From the NCBI RefSeq assembly GCF_008831285.2, contig NC_045140.1, positions 8,490,505 to 8,554,504 on the forward strand: a DNA stretch of 64,000 bases, read 5' to 3'. Positions within the stretch are counted from its first letter, which is position 1; the number at the start of each line of letters is the position of its first letter. Under the pieces are notes generated by a model. The model was not told the DNA's origin and ran no database searches. It worked only from the letters and a program-made list of their open reading frames with translations. Positions 34,601 through 46,460 of this stretch are shown here, piece by piece. This DNA is from Nymphaea colorata. Its lineage: Eukaryota > Streptophyta > Magnoliopsida > Nymphaeales > Nymphaeaceae. The translations under genes were made by a program, and so were the position numbers.

Positions 34601-37264
34601 ATAAAAAGAAGGTAAAAATATAGACCAGTAAAACTAGATGTCCCTTAAGAATGATATGAGGTATCTTGTCCTTTGGAAAGGACTCTCGCCCTCCTCTACT
34701 GTGCATGCGCGCGAGATACAGAGAGAGAGAGAGAGAGGGAGAAGGGAAAGAGAGAGAAATAAGAGGGAAAAAGAAAAAAGGGAAAGATAGAGAGGAGGAA
34801 AAAAGGGAAGGGGAAAAAAAAGCGGGTGCCTTGCTGGGGCGAAGCCACACCCTTGTCAACATGGCTGCGGCGCCGTTTTTGGCACGTCCGTGTGACATAG
34901 AATTAAACAATAAATACAAGGAAGTTCAGATTCTATCTTTAAGACAACCTTATTTACCATCCTTGTCACCACCGTTCCACTCCCACACTAGGCTTAGTCT
35001 CCCAACTTGATGGATCCTAACATGCCTATTAAAGCTTTGATTCCTCCCTCAAAAGGGCTAGGAACCAGGACACTTAACCACTTAACTGAACCCCTATAAG
35101 TCTCTTAAGATTCTTCTCAATCTTAGACACAGGACTGAACTTTCATTCCCTCTCCCACCCTAAGACACACGTATATGTGTAATTGTGTATGTAGGAACCC
35201 AAGTCCGAGCGTTGAACTGGCTTTGATACCAATGTCAGGACCTGGGCTTGTGTCTTGGTTTGACAAATCCCAACCTGCCTCATAGAAGCTTTAGTTCCTT
35301 CCCAAAAAAGCTAGAAACCATGACACTTAACCACTTAGTCGGCCCCTCTATAAGTCCCAAAAGATTTCTCTCAATTTTAGATACAAGATTAAACTTTCAC
35401 ACTCGAATAGCAACTAACGTGGTAACGCTACTAGTACATACATTTAGACTGCATTGTGTGCAGTGGAGATACAATGACAATGACATTTTCCCTTGATGTT
35501 TTCAACTAATATGCAACACGGCGCTAGTTCAAAATTACATTTTTACCACTAGAACTTTTAATTAATTCCCATTATGCCCTAAATTGTATTTAAATTTTGA
35601 CTAGACAAATGTCTTCAGAATCACATTCTCTCCTAATTAGGGGTTTTTAGTTTTGTCAGTTACATGTTGAGACTAAGATAATCAACAATATTTACAGGGA
35701 AGTTTATGTATAAAATGCACACACCAGACATACCAAATAAGCAGTGCATCTCAGCTTGTAAGTATCAATAAGAATAATAAAAAAAAATGTAGAACAAAAG
35801 GGACTGAATAACCCCGCTTTCAAATTTTATAAAAAATAACAAAATACATCTGAAAAATGAAAATCATTGAACCAGCAGGTCTAACTCCAATATGAACTTT
35901 AACCAGTAAAAGCACCAGGATTAAGTATTAACATATGGTCCCAAAAGCCATTCTGCAGCTAAAATAAAGTACCTTAGGAGAAAGAGAAAGCATCGAAGGT
36001 TGTGGCCTTTGAGAATTCTTCAAACAGCTAGGTGGGTTCCAAATAACAACACCGCCCCACATCTAAAGAAAAGCATAACAAATATGATAATGTTCTTATG
36101 GAAACAAGCAGCAGCGCAAATTTCAGGTATTGAAGCTTACTGGAGATATAAATCCATTGGTTCTAGAAATGTCCCCACCAGGAAGTTGCAAAACTAGAGG
36201 GCACTCTTGTGCAGACGGTATATACCTGCCAAAGATTGACCCAAATGCAAATGATCGTCAGATTCCTGAAATCCTACATTTATATCCAACTAATGGCAAT
36301 ACAGCAAAATTTTTTATCAAAAGGTAAACCAGGCAAGATATAAAACAGTAAACCCAAAACAAGAAGAAAATCATTGATCATGTATTTAAGGATAGCACTT
36401 CAGTAACAAAAAAAAAAAAAACACACGGCCAGGCTAACAAGATATTGAATAACCAACTTATAAAAAATCATCAGCAACAAAAAGGAAGAGATGAAAGATT
36501 ATACACTACAAAATGCAGAATCTTTGATCTCCCTGCAGCAGCTACAGAGGTATCCAAATGCCACTCATTTGAATTGACCTACAAAATTACTCCATGTATT
36601 AGTGACTGAATGCAGTTGCACAGTATGAACCACATGGGTCAGAAGAAGCACATAGCAATGAGTCACAGAATGAAATCATCATTTTCTTACAACTCAGAGA
36701 CCAAAAGATGTGTTATTGTGGACAAGGTACTTTGCCACCTTCTAAAACCCTAACACCATGATCAAACATAACAAAACTCTGCTAGATTGATTTCAAACAT
36801 TGTTTTGGTTAATATCAAGCCCTTTACAATTTAACTAAGGGTACTTAGGAAATCCTGGAGTACCAATGTTGATACGTGGATACGGGTATGAGGATACACT
36901 TGAGTGTGTTTTACTTTTTCAATGATTTGTTTTTATATTTCTTAAGCAAATTTTGCTATTATATTTCTGAGCTGCATATGAACTATGAAATGACATAATT
37001 TGACAAATAAAAACATAGTTTTGCTTTAATTTTGAAATTTTTTGTGGGATGTTACTGTTTAACATATATTTGTACATGAATGAGTGAGTACGTGTGTATA
37101 GAGGAGTTCTATGCTGTCGTTGTCATGTTCTGAATGTTGCCTGGTTACTAAAAATCTGTTACTAAGAAACAGTCTTCACATGAACATTACCAATGGTTTA
37201 AGATGCAGCAATAGTTCATAATGTTTATAGCAACAACTTACTTTACTTTTAGCAACAGACTTTC

Positions 37265-37308
<44 letters not shown>

Positions 37309-39538
37309 CCAGCTATCTCTATGGCCAAATGGTATTTATTTTTTATTTGTGTTACCAAAAATAGTCGCAAAAAGTGCATTTGCAACAGCACTTGCTCGGC
37401 CACAGCTTTTAGCCCTTACGTTTACATCGGCTTTTAGCAACACAAAATTAAAAAAAAAAAATCTGGCCATAGAGGTAGCCGGCTGTTTCTTAAGATTGTT
37501 GTAACCATATCAGCATCTCTACCCACACCCGCACACATACCTGGAACCGATTGAATAAAAGAGTCTGCATATCACCATCGGCAAACACATTAAAGAATTG
37601 AAGCTTAAGAACAGGAGAATAGGGGGCATACAAAGAATGGTAGATCCTTTGTCCTAGAGACATAACTTGACAATTTGCTATCCCAAAATGAATGTGATGC
37701 CTTTGGTGCATAGTACAAAACCTGAAAATGAGAACTTTATTTAAAAAGTCTGAATGTAAGTTCCTTGGCAGCAGGGAAACCAAAGAACATGTGAAGAACA
37801 TTACCCTATGATAAGAAGCGAGCAACTACCTGACTTTCCACACTTATATTAGCTACGGGTGCCAATGCGTTGACAACAGGAGACAAGAAAATACTGTCTA
37901 TTTTCTGGAAATCCCTGCGCATAAGAAAGAAAAAGAACGCGTCTCAGAAATGTGATAGTCTTGCAGCTCTTAAAACATAAGGACTTCTTTGAAGTCATAG
38001 TTACAGGGCTTGTGCAACGATCAATATAAAATAGGTTTTAGAATAATAAGTTCGTATGTCTTTCTACTAGTCATCCTCATTTAATTCGTATCCACAACTC
38101 AATTTAAGAGATAAATATAAAAGAACCGAAAGAATCGCATATTTACAATATACAAAGCAATTTTTCTTTAGTTGGAACAAGGTAGCTGGCTTCCAATTTC
38201 AAGAAAAAAATAAAAGAAAACACGACTACTTGAAACTTTAATAACCAAAACTTCAAGTCCTTCATAATCATTAAAGGACTCCTAGAGAGCTTGCTGTTTG
38301 CGGAGTTGAAAAGGAAATAACATGAGAAAGCAAGATACTGAAAGAAGACGAATGAAATAATACGAGGTACGCATATACATCTCTATGTCTTTGTAAGTAT
38401 AATTTTTTTTTCCTTCTCTACATCTTCGTATGTTAGCTATTTGGGATTCTATTGAACTCCATATCTTAGACAATCAAAGAGCCGACCTTCATCTTCTGCC
38501 AAAAACAGAACGATTGCATGGCAGCAATCAAGAAGAATCAACGTGCATTTTCTTCCACGAAAAAGGAATCGCGAAACCAAAACAAACAGTATTAAAGAGC
38601 CATACCAATCATAAACCCAATCGTTTGGGTTTGAATTAAGTAGACTAAACGAAAGCACGACAGTCCCATCCGCTGCCACTGGCATAGACTCACCCTCTCC
38701 CCCAGAAAAAGCGACATCCCTCCCTCCATTAATAAAAAACTTCACAAAAACTCTTCCGATCAACGACACTGCATCTGTTTCTGTCAATTTCCCCGAGACC
38801 CATGCATGGCGATGCTTCCCAACCACTGTCCTCATCCTGCTCCGATCTCCATTGATCACAAAAACAGTATAAACCCCATCACCAACACATTCAGAACAGC
38901 CTCCATCTCCTTGATACGCCGCCTCCAACGCCTCGTCGATCCTCTCGTCATCCTCCCAGGAATCGAGCGCAAACCTACTGAAAACCGAATCCCGCAGTCC
39001 ACACGGCCACGGTTGCCCTACTCCATCAACATCCTTTCCTACACATCCATTCCCTGAATCTATCGTCACTTCCACGGAACCATCGCCTGCACAACCGCTG
39101 CGCCCAACGCCACCCCCCGTCAACCTCTCTATCTCTCTTGATATCGAAATCCCTAGCTCATGCGCTCCGACCCCGATCCGATCGAACCCCAAGAACGCTG
39201 CTCGGAAGCGGCACGGAAGCAACAGAGGGTCCTTCTCCAGACGATTCGAGAAGGAATCGATAGACTGATAAGGGAGAGGCGACCGATAGATCTCCGTCGA
39301 CTTCAGAAGAAACGGAAACCCTAAGAAGACGAACACGAAGCCAATTAGAGAAAATTCGCTCGGAAGAGGAGAATAAAACGGGAGCGAGGTGCGAAAGGAG
39401 AAAGGATCTGACTGAGTTACCAAGAACGAAGGAGAAGAGAACGCAGAGGGTAAGCTTTAGACGCTTCGTTCCGGGAGGAGAGTTCCGAGTCTTCGACTCC
39501 TCAAGCGCCTCTTCCTGCCGTTCGGGTGAATCCGCCAT
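31658..39538 (-). CDS. PIGS: PIG-S, GPI-anchor transamidase subunit, 600 aa, complete
   Basis: Thirteen minus-strand exons in transcription order: 39421-39538, 38606-39320, 37830-37914, 37632-37721, 36505-36578, 36141-36225, 35973-36062, 33589-33710, 33343-33424, 33200-33247, 32373-32445, 32164-32267 and 31658-31774. Phases agree throughout (1,803 nt with TGA). The transamidase complex in the ER membrane transfers preassembled GPI anchors to proteins; PIG-S is a structural subunit without the catalytic site. An N-terminal membrane segment (residues about 29-46, LTLCVLFSFVLGFPFLLKS) precedes EIYRSPLPYQSID. A long lumenal region has VNSNEWHLDTSVAAAGRSK, YIPSAQECPLVLQLPGG and NGFISP-MWGGVVIWNP. 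The C-terminal membrane helix PFFVPVLMHVFLATF is followed by a Lys/Arg-rich tail. Length equals that expected for plant PIG-S (about 600). Intron 7 (33711-35972) carries a MITE, a GA-rich tract and a TRIM. Transposons crowd the promoter. Confidence 0.96.
33016..33118. repeat. Diverged tandem duplication in a PIG-S intron
   Basis: Two units share CAATTCATCTCCAGTGT and GTCCATGTGAG, about 70 bp apart, in the intron between exons 10 and 11. Confidence 0.7.
34014..34307. mobile_element. MITE-like insertion in PIG-S intron 7
   Basis: The left end AGGGCTGCTTGAATGACAC and right end GTGTTTTGAATGCCCCT are imperfect inverted repeats, each next to TTT. The interior is rich in AAAACCAAGTTTT and CCCAAAAG words and has no coding capacity. 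A similar vocabulary (GGGTGTCATCAAAACTTG) occurs at 41850-42070. Confidence 0.45.
34964..35401 (-). mobile_element. TRIM retrotransposon in PIG-S intron 7 (438 bp)
   Basis: On the minus strand, LTR 35401-35233 (about 169 bp, TG...TGACA) is followed directly by TTGGTATCAAAGCC, a near match to the initiator-Met primer site (35232-35219). After a short interior and a purine run (GGGTGGGAGAGGGAA), a second LTR runs 35145-34964. The LTRs share TATAGGGG, AAGTGGTTAAGTGTC and CTAGC. It codes for nothing. The size and layout are those of a terminal-repeat retrotransposon in miniature. No target duplication was found. Confidence 0.75.
37267..37487. repeat. TA microsatellite followed by a short inverted-repeat element
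   Basis: (TA)n at 37267-37306, then AGCCAGCTATCTCTATGGCCA near 37307, matched by its inverted counterpart TGGCCATAGAGGTAGCCGGCT near 37465-37486. The unit, of about 180 bp, is a plausible MITE in the PIG-S intron between exons 4 and 5. Confidence 0.55.
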
Positions 39539-39609
39539 GACTTCCGATCCGCTAAGCGCGACAAGAAGCTGAGCTCGCTCGTCTGGTTCTTCTTCTTCTT
39601 ACTTCTAAC

Positions 39610-40056
39610 TAACGGATCGGATTCGGATCGGATACATCTTCAACCATATCCGTTTTTTCGGATATTCATATATTCCGATTCGGATTCGGATTCGAACGAA
39701 GCAAAATCATATCCGAATCCGAATCCGAAATCCGATTTTACAATCCGAATCCGATCCGAATCCGATTTTTATATTTATATCCGAATCCGAATCCGAATTT
39801 TGAACCGAATTTTGCCATTTTTCAAGCATTAGATAGAGGATATTTGTTTAAAACTGAATCCGATCCGAATCCGTATCCGAATCCAATCTGATATTCATAT
39901 ATATCCGAATCCGAATCCGAATCCGATCGGATGTCATTTATTAAATCCGAATCCGATCCGATTTCTTAATCGGATATTAAATTTTTATCCATATCCATTT
40001 TTTTCGGATCGGATCGATCGGATATCCGATTCAAATCGGATATATTGACATCCCTA
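39610..40056. mobile_element. hAT-type MITE, copy 2 (447 bp, reverse orientation)
   Basis: It is flanked by a perfect direct repeat ACTTCTAACT (39601-39610 and 40056-40065); an 8-bp hAT duplication would be CTTCTAAC. The right end TTGACATCCCTA is intact. The left end begins TAACGGATC where the family should have TAGGGATGTCAACGGATC-like sequence, so 9 bases of the inverted repeat are deleted. The interior is a degenerate array of TCCGAATCCGAA words. Collinear with the reverse complement of 11488-11928. It starts about 70 bp upstream of the PIG-S ATG. Confidence 0.9.
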
Positions 40057-40197
40057 CTTCTAACTGGTTGGCTGGTGACGTTGGGCGTGCGTCAGCAAAT
40101 ATGCTCAAGTGTTAACGGATCGGATATTTGTGGTGCTCCCAAATATTGTGGATCATCTTTCGCGTGGAATTCCAGTGGTACTACACAAATGATCTCT

Positions 40198-40574
40198 TAA
40201 GGCCTACCTTTTGACAGTCAAACTGAAAACAAGTTCATATTTCAAAAAACAAAAGCCAATGCACCCCTTTAAAAAGGGAAGAAAAATGAAATGAATGGAA
40301 TGAAAAAAAAAGACCTGATTTAAAAGCTTGTTTGGATAGAAAAAAAAAAAGAAAGGAATGGGAGGAGTAATGTGAGAAGAAAAAGACTCTTTTTCTTTCT
40401 TTCCTTCTCAATCCGTCCGATTTAGAAGGGATTGCATTTACACTAGACAATCTCTCCCTTTCTTTTCCTTTCCTTTCATTTCCCTCCCTTTCCCTCCAAC
40501 CAAACAAGCTGTTAAGGCCACCTTTTGACAGTGAAAACAAGCTCATATTTCAAAAAGCAAAAGCCAAGGCACCT
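40198..40574. repeat. Direct repeats of about 65 bp flanking a small MITE
   Basis: 40198-40266 and 40512-40574 share TTAAGGCC(T)ACCTTTTGACAG, GAAAACAAG(T/C)TCATATTTC and CAAAAGCCAA. Between them is the element at 40323-40513. Confidence 0.65.
40323..40513. mobile_element. Small MITE with AGCTTGTTTGG ends next to TTAA
   Basis: The left end AAGCTTGTTTGGATAG and right end CCAAACAAGCTG form an inverted pair, each next to TTAA. The interior is GAAAGG / CCTTTCC-rich. Resembles the ends at 6768 and 7765. Confidence 0.55.
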
Positions 40575-40580
40575 TTCTTT

Positions 40581-40924
40581 TAGGGGTGAACAACCAGCCA
40601 AGCAACTCGAACTCAACTCATTAAAACTCGGACTTGAACTCGAGTTCAAGCCAGCTTTTCTACTCAAGGAGTAGAGCTCGAGTTGATTGTTTAGCTTGTT
40701 TATCTTACCGAGCCGAGTTCGAGTTTGTTTAACAATGCTCGCTTAACTCAACTCGGCTCGTTAGCTCGAGTAACAGATATTTATTGTTTTGCTCATTGAT
40801 TCATCTTCATTTTTCGCCTTTTTCTCTCCCTTCACTCTTCCTCTTTCATCCTCTGATGCCAATGAACTTCTTCGATCCAGCCATTGATGGAACTAATGTT
40901 GGCAACCAGCCTGCAACAGTAGTA

Positions 40925-40961
<37 letters not shown>

Positions 40962-41673
40962 ATCTAAATCAGAGAAAACAAGGTTTCTGAAACCCTTTCT
41001 CCCTCAAACGAGAGAGGGTCTCAAAAACCCAATGATCTCTTCTCGAGCAAGTGTTTCACTCGAGTGAGGGTTTTGCTTGAGCCAAGACCTCGCTCCAGCG
41101 AAATGGGCAAGGGTTTCTTAAACCCACAAACCCTTGCACGAGCAAATGTCTATTTTTTCTCTGACCTCTTAGAGTGAGCTCTATTCTCCCTCAAACCCTC
41201 GCTCGAGCAAAGGTCTATTCCTTCTTAGACCCTCGCTTGAATGAGGGTCTGTTCTTCCTCAAGCCTCGCTCGAGCGAGGGTTTGTTCTTCTTCAAACCTC
41301 CCTCGAGCAAGTGTTTTGGAAACTAAAACCCATTCTAGGTTTTCAGCTCGATTTGAAGATCATTTTTTTTCTTCTTTTAGATTTTTGTAACTTATGATTG
41401 TTCCTTCTCCATCGCAAAACTGCCTTCTGCTACTACCGTCTTCTTCCATATTCCATACATGAAGCAATATCATCTTACACAGCAGAAGCATATGGAACAA
41501 GCAATTAATCGAGTTAAACGAGTTGGTCAAGTCAAGCTCAAGCTCGAACACAGTTGATTGAGTCTAGCTCAAGCTATCATTGTAGAGCTTGACTTGAGTT
41601 TGAGCCGAGCTTGAGCTGACCAAAATAAGAGTCGAGCCGAACTCGAGCTCAACTTGACTTGTGTTCATCCCTA
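40581..41673. mobile_element. hAT-type non-autonomous element (1,093 bp)
   Basis: The ends TAGGGGTGAACA and TGTTCATCCCTA are inverted repeats with one mismatch. The flanking octamers CTTTCTTT and CTTTCTTC agree at 7 of 8. Subterminal regions are rich in CTCGAG / GAGCTCGAGTT words. The interior has a CT microsatellite (40925-40954) and a degenerate array of CCTCGCTCGAGCGAGGGTYT units (about 41010-41330). No transposase is encoded. Confidence 0.85.
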
Positions 41674-42545
41674 CTTTCTTCCTTTGCCCCTAAAAGCTAG
41701 TTGAAGTATAAAGTTGATGCTCATAAAAAACAACCTAAAAACTGACGTCTACGCAAATCAAACTCGAAATTGAAGGTCTGATCAACCAACTTAAATCCAT
41801 AAAGCGCTTTTGGTGGCGCCATTAAATGACATGTCAAACGAGACCTTGTTTTTTTACTTTTAAAGTCTTTGGGTGACATCTCAAAATCAAGTTTTGAAAA
41901 CAAAAACTAATCATATTTTTAGAGTGTTTGGGTGTCATCAAAACTTGATTTGAAGATAATTCAGTTTTCACAACAACTAATTTTATTAAAAAGGGTAAAC
42001 AATGTAACCTTCTCATGTTATTTCCAAAAACCAGGTTTATAAAGTGTGTAACCAAGTTTCTATAGTGCCATTTAAAAGCCCATAGGCCATGTGGTCATTA
42101 CAGTTGAATGAGATGGATACTTGACAACAAGGAAGTTTTAACACGTTGTTGGGATTCGATTTTGAACCAAAGTGGGAATGGTTTTGGGACAAGCCACCAT
42201 CGGGCTGTAAGGCCCATGGCAATCATTGTCAGTTTGTAATCTGCCAAACACTGGTCACCACCCAAAGTGTTTGAATTTTGAATATGGTCTGGTTGGCCTA
42301 TTTAGCCCAAGCTGCTAGACAGTCGTAGGTAGTAGGTTTTTTGGTTTCTTGGCTAAGTCATTCGTAAAATCATTTACATTATGAAAATAACTAAGACCTT
42401 GACTTAGAGGCAAAAGTTCGGTGTCCCTTATGTCCCTTTGAGCATTTGGGTGGTGGTGAACTAAAGCTAGTAGTTCTTGTGAAGACATATGTCGTGTAAG
42501 TGTATAGGAGGGAAAGACAGAGAAAAATTCATCTCCATAAGAGTT
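41674..42545. other. Intergenic, MITE-like vocabulary, no gene
   Basis: About 41850-42070 carries GGGTGACATC, AAAACTTGAT and TTGGGTGTCATC words similar to the MITE at 34014-34307. The remainder, up to the degenerate primer site near 42546, may be the decayed 5' LTR of the third gypsy remnant, but no second LTR exists to compare it with. Confidence 0.4.
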
Positions 42546-45500
42546 GGTATAGAGCCATGAATATGATGGCTGGAATTGAAACTCGAGAGAGCCGGATCAC
42601 TTGATTGAAAGAGTCACTATGAAGGCATTTTGTTCATTCATGCTTGACATAAACGTAATTGCGGAAGAAGACAAGATCTTCTTTTTCATGAGCGATCTTC
42701 AATTGTGGGCGCAAACAAATATCTGTTGGCATGAAGTGAATGACTTACTCTCAACTTTGGCAATGGTTAACTGTCTCTTAAATTTTTTTTTGCAATCTAA
42801 CGGCGAATCTTCTAAGGCTTGGCTGCGTAATCAATTTAAGTCCACCAAGTCAAAAGATGGTGACTAAAAGAAGGATGTGCCTAAAAACAACACTTCCAAG
42901 TCTTCAAGTTACTCATGTTGCTTTAGTTGCAAAAGCTTCCACCGTGCATGAGACTGTCCACAAAAGAAGGAGATGAATGTTGTTGTCTAGCAAGAACCAA
43001 ATGATGAGTCTACAACACTTATTGTTGGAGCCCCGGCACTCATGAACGCCTTTTAATTGCTAAACACTATGTGGCAGCCAACTCAGGGCACTTCTTTGAG
43101 TCCAAAACTGTTGTATATGGTGGTGCAGCTGAATAGGGTTCTTAACTATGCATGGGTCGACATAGGGGTGATACATAATTTTGTGTCCAATTAGTTGGTT
43201 GAATAGCTCAGCCAAGTGAAGGTGATCAATGTTGTTCCTCAACAATGGATGACGAAGCAGAGGGAGTGAGGACAAAAGTTGGGCCATGACATGGAGCATG
43301 CAACTTCACTGTCTACATGTTAAATGACTTTGATGTCATATTAGGTGTGAAATTTCTTAGCCAAGCAAAAAGCGGCTGTTTGACCACACTTAAAGTCCCT
43401 AATAATCTCAGACAAAAAGATGTCCTGTCTTGTGTTGCTTATTTTTGGCATAGCGGCAACTAAGACAATCTCGTCTTTATAGGACGGACTGAGGCAGGGA
43501 GAAGCCACTTTCCTTGTCTCTTTGAAAGAAGTCAACATAGAGCCAGAAAGTAGTGAAATACTCTATTCATGCATAAACTTCTTGAACATTTCGTTGATCT
43601 TTTGCCCAATGTTGAAGGAGTTGCCATCCAAACGCGACATTGATCATGCCATCCAGTTGGTGCTTAGGGCTTGACCTCTTGCATAGGCCCCATATTGGAT
43701 GTCTTCCTCTCAGTTGGCAGAATTGTGGTGATAGTTGGATGAGTTACTCAATGTTGACTAAATCCAGCCATCTAAGGCCCTTTATGGAGTGTCAGTCTTG
43801 TTCCAACATAAGAAAGATGGCTCACTTCGAATGTGCATCAACTATAGACCCTTGAACAAGCTTATTGTCAAAAATAAGTACCATGTGCTTTGGGTGGAGG
43901 ACTTATTCAATAGGTTGGGGAATACCTAAATCTTCACTAAAATCAATCTACAATCTAAGTACTATCAAGTTCAGATTGTTGAGGGTGATGGTTTGAAAAT
44001 GGCATGTATTACATGTTATGGGATTTTTGAGTATTTTGTAATGTCTTTTGGTGTTTGTAATGTGTTGGCCACATTCTGTAATTTAATGAATAATGTGTTT
44101 CAGCCTTCCATCCATGATTTATAGTTGTGCACTTGGATGACATTGTTGTCTATGGTTCGTTGTTGGAATCCCATGTAAAGTACTTAGAATTAGTTTTTTA
44201 AGTTGCAAAAAAATCAATTTTATACTTGAAGCAAAAAAAATGTATATTTTCTCAACCAATGATTCCCTTTCTACATCATTTTGCCAGCCATGGGAAAGTG
44301 GAGATGGATCCACAGAAGATATAGGTCATTCTCGATTGGTCAACACCAACAAATGTGTCAAAACTTTGGTCTTTCTTGGGCTTAGCCAACTATTGTTGGT
44401 GATTCGTGGAGGGTTACTCATGGTTCATTGCACCCTTGGCAGGCTTTCTGAAGAAGAACTAGCCATGAGACTGGTCGCAGAAGTGTGGGCATGCCTTTCG
44501 GTTGCTCAAGGAGAGACTTAGTAGTTAACCTATTGTTCTTCGCTTGGCTATTTGACGTAGAGACTCCAGGCAGTAAATGGTGTCTTGATGCAAGATGGAC
44601 ACCCACTGGCCTACGAAAGTCATAAGCTCTCAATGGAAAACAGTGGTACACTATCCATGAGAATGATATGACTATGGTGGTCCTTTGCTTAAGGCTTTGG
44701 TGGCACTACCTTCTGGGAAGTATTTCAAAACGATGATAGACAACATAACACTTTTTGCCAAAAAAGCGGTTCAGTGCAAAACAAGCCTAATCGCAAAATC
44801 TTTTTGTGGAGTTTGACATGAAAATAGTGTATCAATTGGGTAAGGCAAATATGATCACAGATGCACTAAGCTGTAGTGCCAAGCAGATGTGTGTGCTGCT
44901 ACCGCTTTATCTCAGGTTTCTAGCAACTTGCAGCAGCGAATTCCGGAGGTGTCAACTACCAATGCAACAATGATGTGATTAGTCGGCTTGGTGAAAAAGG
45001 GCACCTGCCATAGATTTTGGCTTCAAGATGGGTCTTTGTATGCTTGAGGAACTCATACCTACATGTCGCTGGCCAGAGGCACTTATAAGAAATCTGGTAA
45101 GAGAAATGCATGATAGCCCATCAGCTGGCCGTTCAGGCCAGGACCACATGATGGCTTTGATGGTTCACAATTCTTATTAGCCTAAGATGGAGAAGGATGT
45201 GGAGCACTTCGTTCGAAGTTGTCAAGTTTGCCAACAAGACAAACCATAAAGATAGCTGCCTGGTTGGATTGTCCTAGTCGCTATCAATCCGGACTGACAT
45301 CGGTAAAGTGTTTCCCTGGATTTTGTCACGGGTTGCAGCAGATAGTGGATGGAATGCTTGATTATGGTGATTATTTACCATTTTTCCAAGTATGGGACAT
45401 TTGTCCCTGCCCCAAAAGTTTGCTCGGCGACTAAGTGGTCAAGTTCTTCTTCAGCAATATTGTTAAGTATTGGGGAGTCCATGTGGACATTGCAAGGGAC

Positions 45501-46275
45501 CATAATGCAAGATTCATCGGGTAATTTTGGACTTGCGTGTTTGAGTTGCTTGACAAGAAATTGAACTTCTCGACCAGTAATCATTCTCAAAGTGATGGCC
45601 AAACCGAGCAATAAATGGTGTCTTGCAAAAGTATTTGCACCTTTATGTGACAACAAATTAGAAGAATTTAACATCCCTCTTGGAATTTGCTCAATTTGGT
45701 TACAACTTGCAGCAGATAAGTAAGTATTGCAGAAAAGAGTTTGCATGGCAATAAGTGGTTAAGCTCTTTTTCAACAACATTGTTAAGTATTGGGGAATCC
45801 ATATGGACACTGTAAGTGACCATCATGAAGAGATAAATAGTGTCATGAAAAAGTATTTGGACCACTATGTGACAACAAATTAAAATAATTTGACATCCCT
45901 CTTGGAATTTGCCCAATTTGGTTACAACTTGTAGCAGAGAAAAGAGTCCAATCAAAGTTGTTTTGGGACAACATCGCATCACTTCGATAGACCTAAGTCT
46001 ATGCGGTACGGGCAAGTATCATGAAAATGTGAAATTGCTTCAAAACAAACGTGAGGCTATAAGGACCGCAAGAGATTATTTGGCCAAGGCGATCAAACGG
46101 ATGAAAAAGGCCGCATATTCTAACTAAGTTTACAAAGCTAAGTTTTTGAGAGTCCAAACACTCCTTTAGACGTTTTTTACGTTTATTACCAAAAGGTAGG
46201 TGGACAATGGAAAATTTTAAATTTTCCATGACCAACAAGCGAAGATTTGGATCCGAGGTCATGTATCTGTCAGGC
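42546..46275 (+). pseudogene. Third Ty3/gypsy remnant (gag-pol, heavily decayed)
   Basis: A degenerate primer-binding site (TTGGTATAGAGCC at about 42546) starts the read. A gag knuckle (CCFSCKSFHRA, stop, DCP) lies at 42925-42960. Protease-like VIHNFVSN is near 43170. RT blocks YGVSVLFQHKKDGSLRMCIN and YRPLNKL lie at 43780-43870, with IFTKINLQSKYYQ at 43930. RNase H traces lie at 44430-44880. An integrase zinc-binding region (CQVCQQDKP, 45220) and core (DFVTG, FSKYGTFVPAPK) run to about 45600, with an internal duplication. Stops occur throughout. No 3' LTR is present: the remnant stops about 185 bp before the start codon of the next gene. Confidence 0.85.
45425..45935 (+). repeat. Internal duplication in the integrase remnant
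   Basis: 45425-45716 and 45748-45934 share AACA(A)TATTGTTAAGTATTGGGG, CATATGGACA, TATGTGACAACAAATTA and TCCCTCTTGGAATTTGC. The second copy is shorter, lacking the central part. Confidence 0.8.
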
Positions 46276-46460
46276 AAGTATCAACATCCGCGGGACATTG
46301 GTAGGAAGGGAAGGGAAGCAAAGAATCCGACGGAGGAAGGCGTGAGAGCGATCGATCGATCGCCCACAGAGCGACGATAAAGGAAGACGACGGAGGACGA
46401 GGAGAAAGAATTTAGGGCATCGAAATCGTGCGTAGGGAGTTGACCAGGAGCTCGCTGTAG

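Noticed and set aside
34599-35010. Frames of about 110 residues on both strands in PIG-S intron 7
   Set aside because: Produced by a GA/CT-rich tract next to the TRIM.
38806-39057. Plus-strand frame opposite PIG-S exon 2
   Set aside because: Shadow of the long PIG-S exon; the minus-strand read matches the family.
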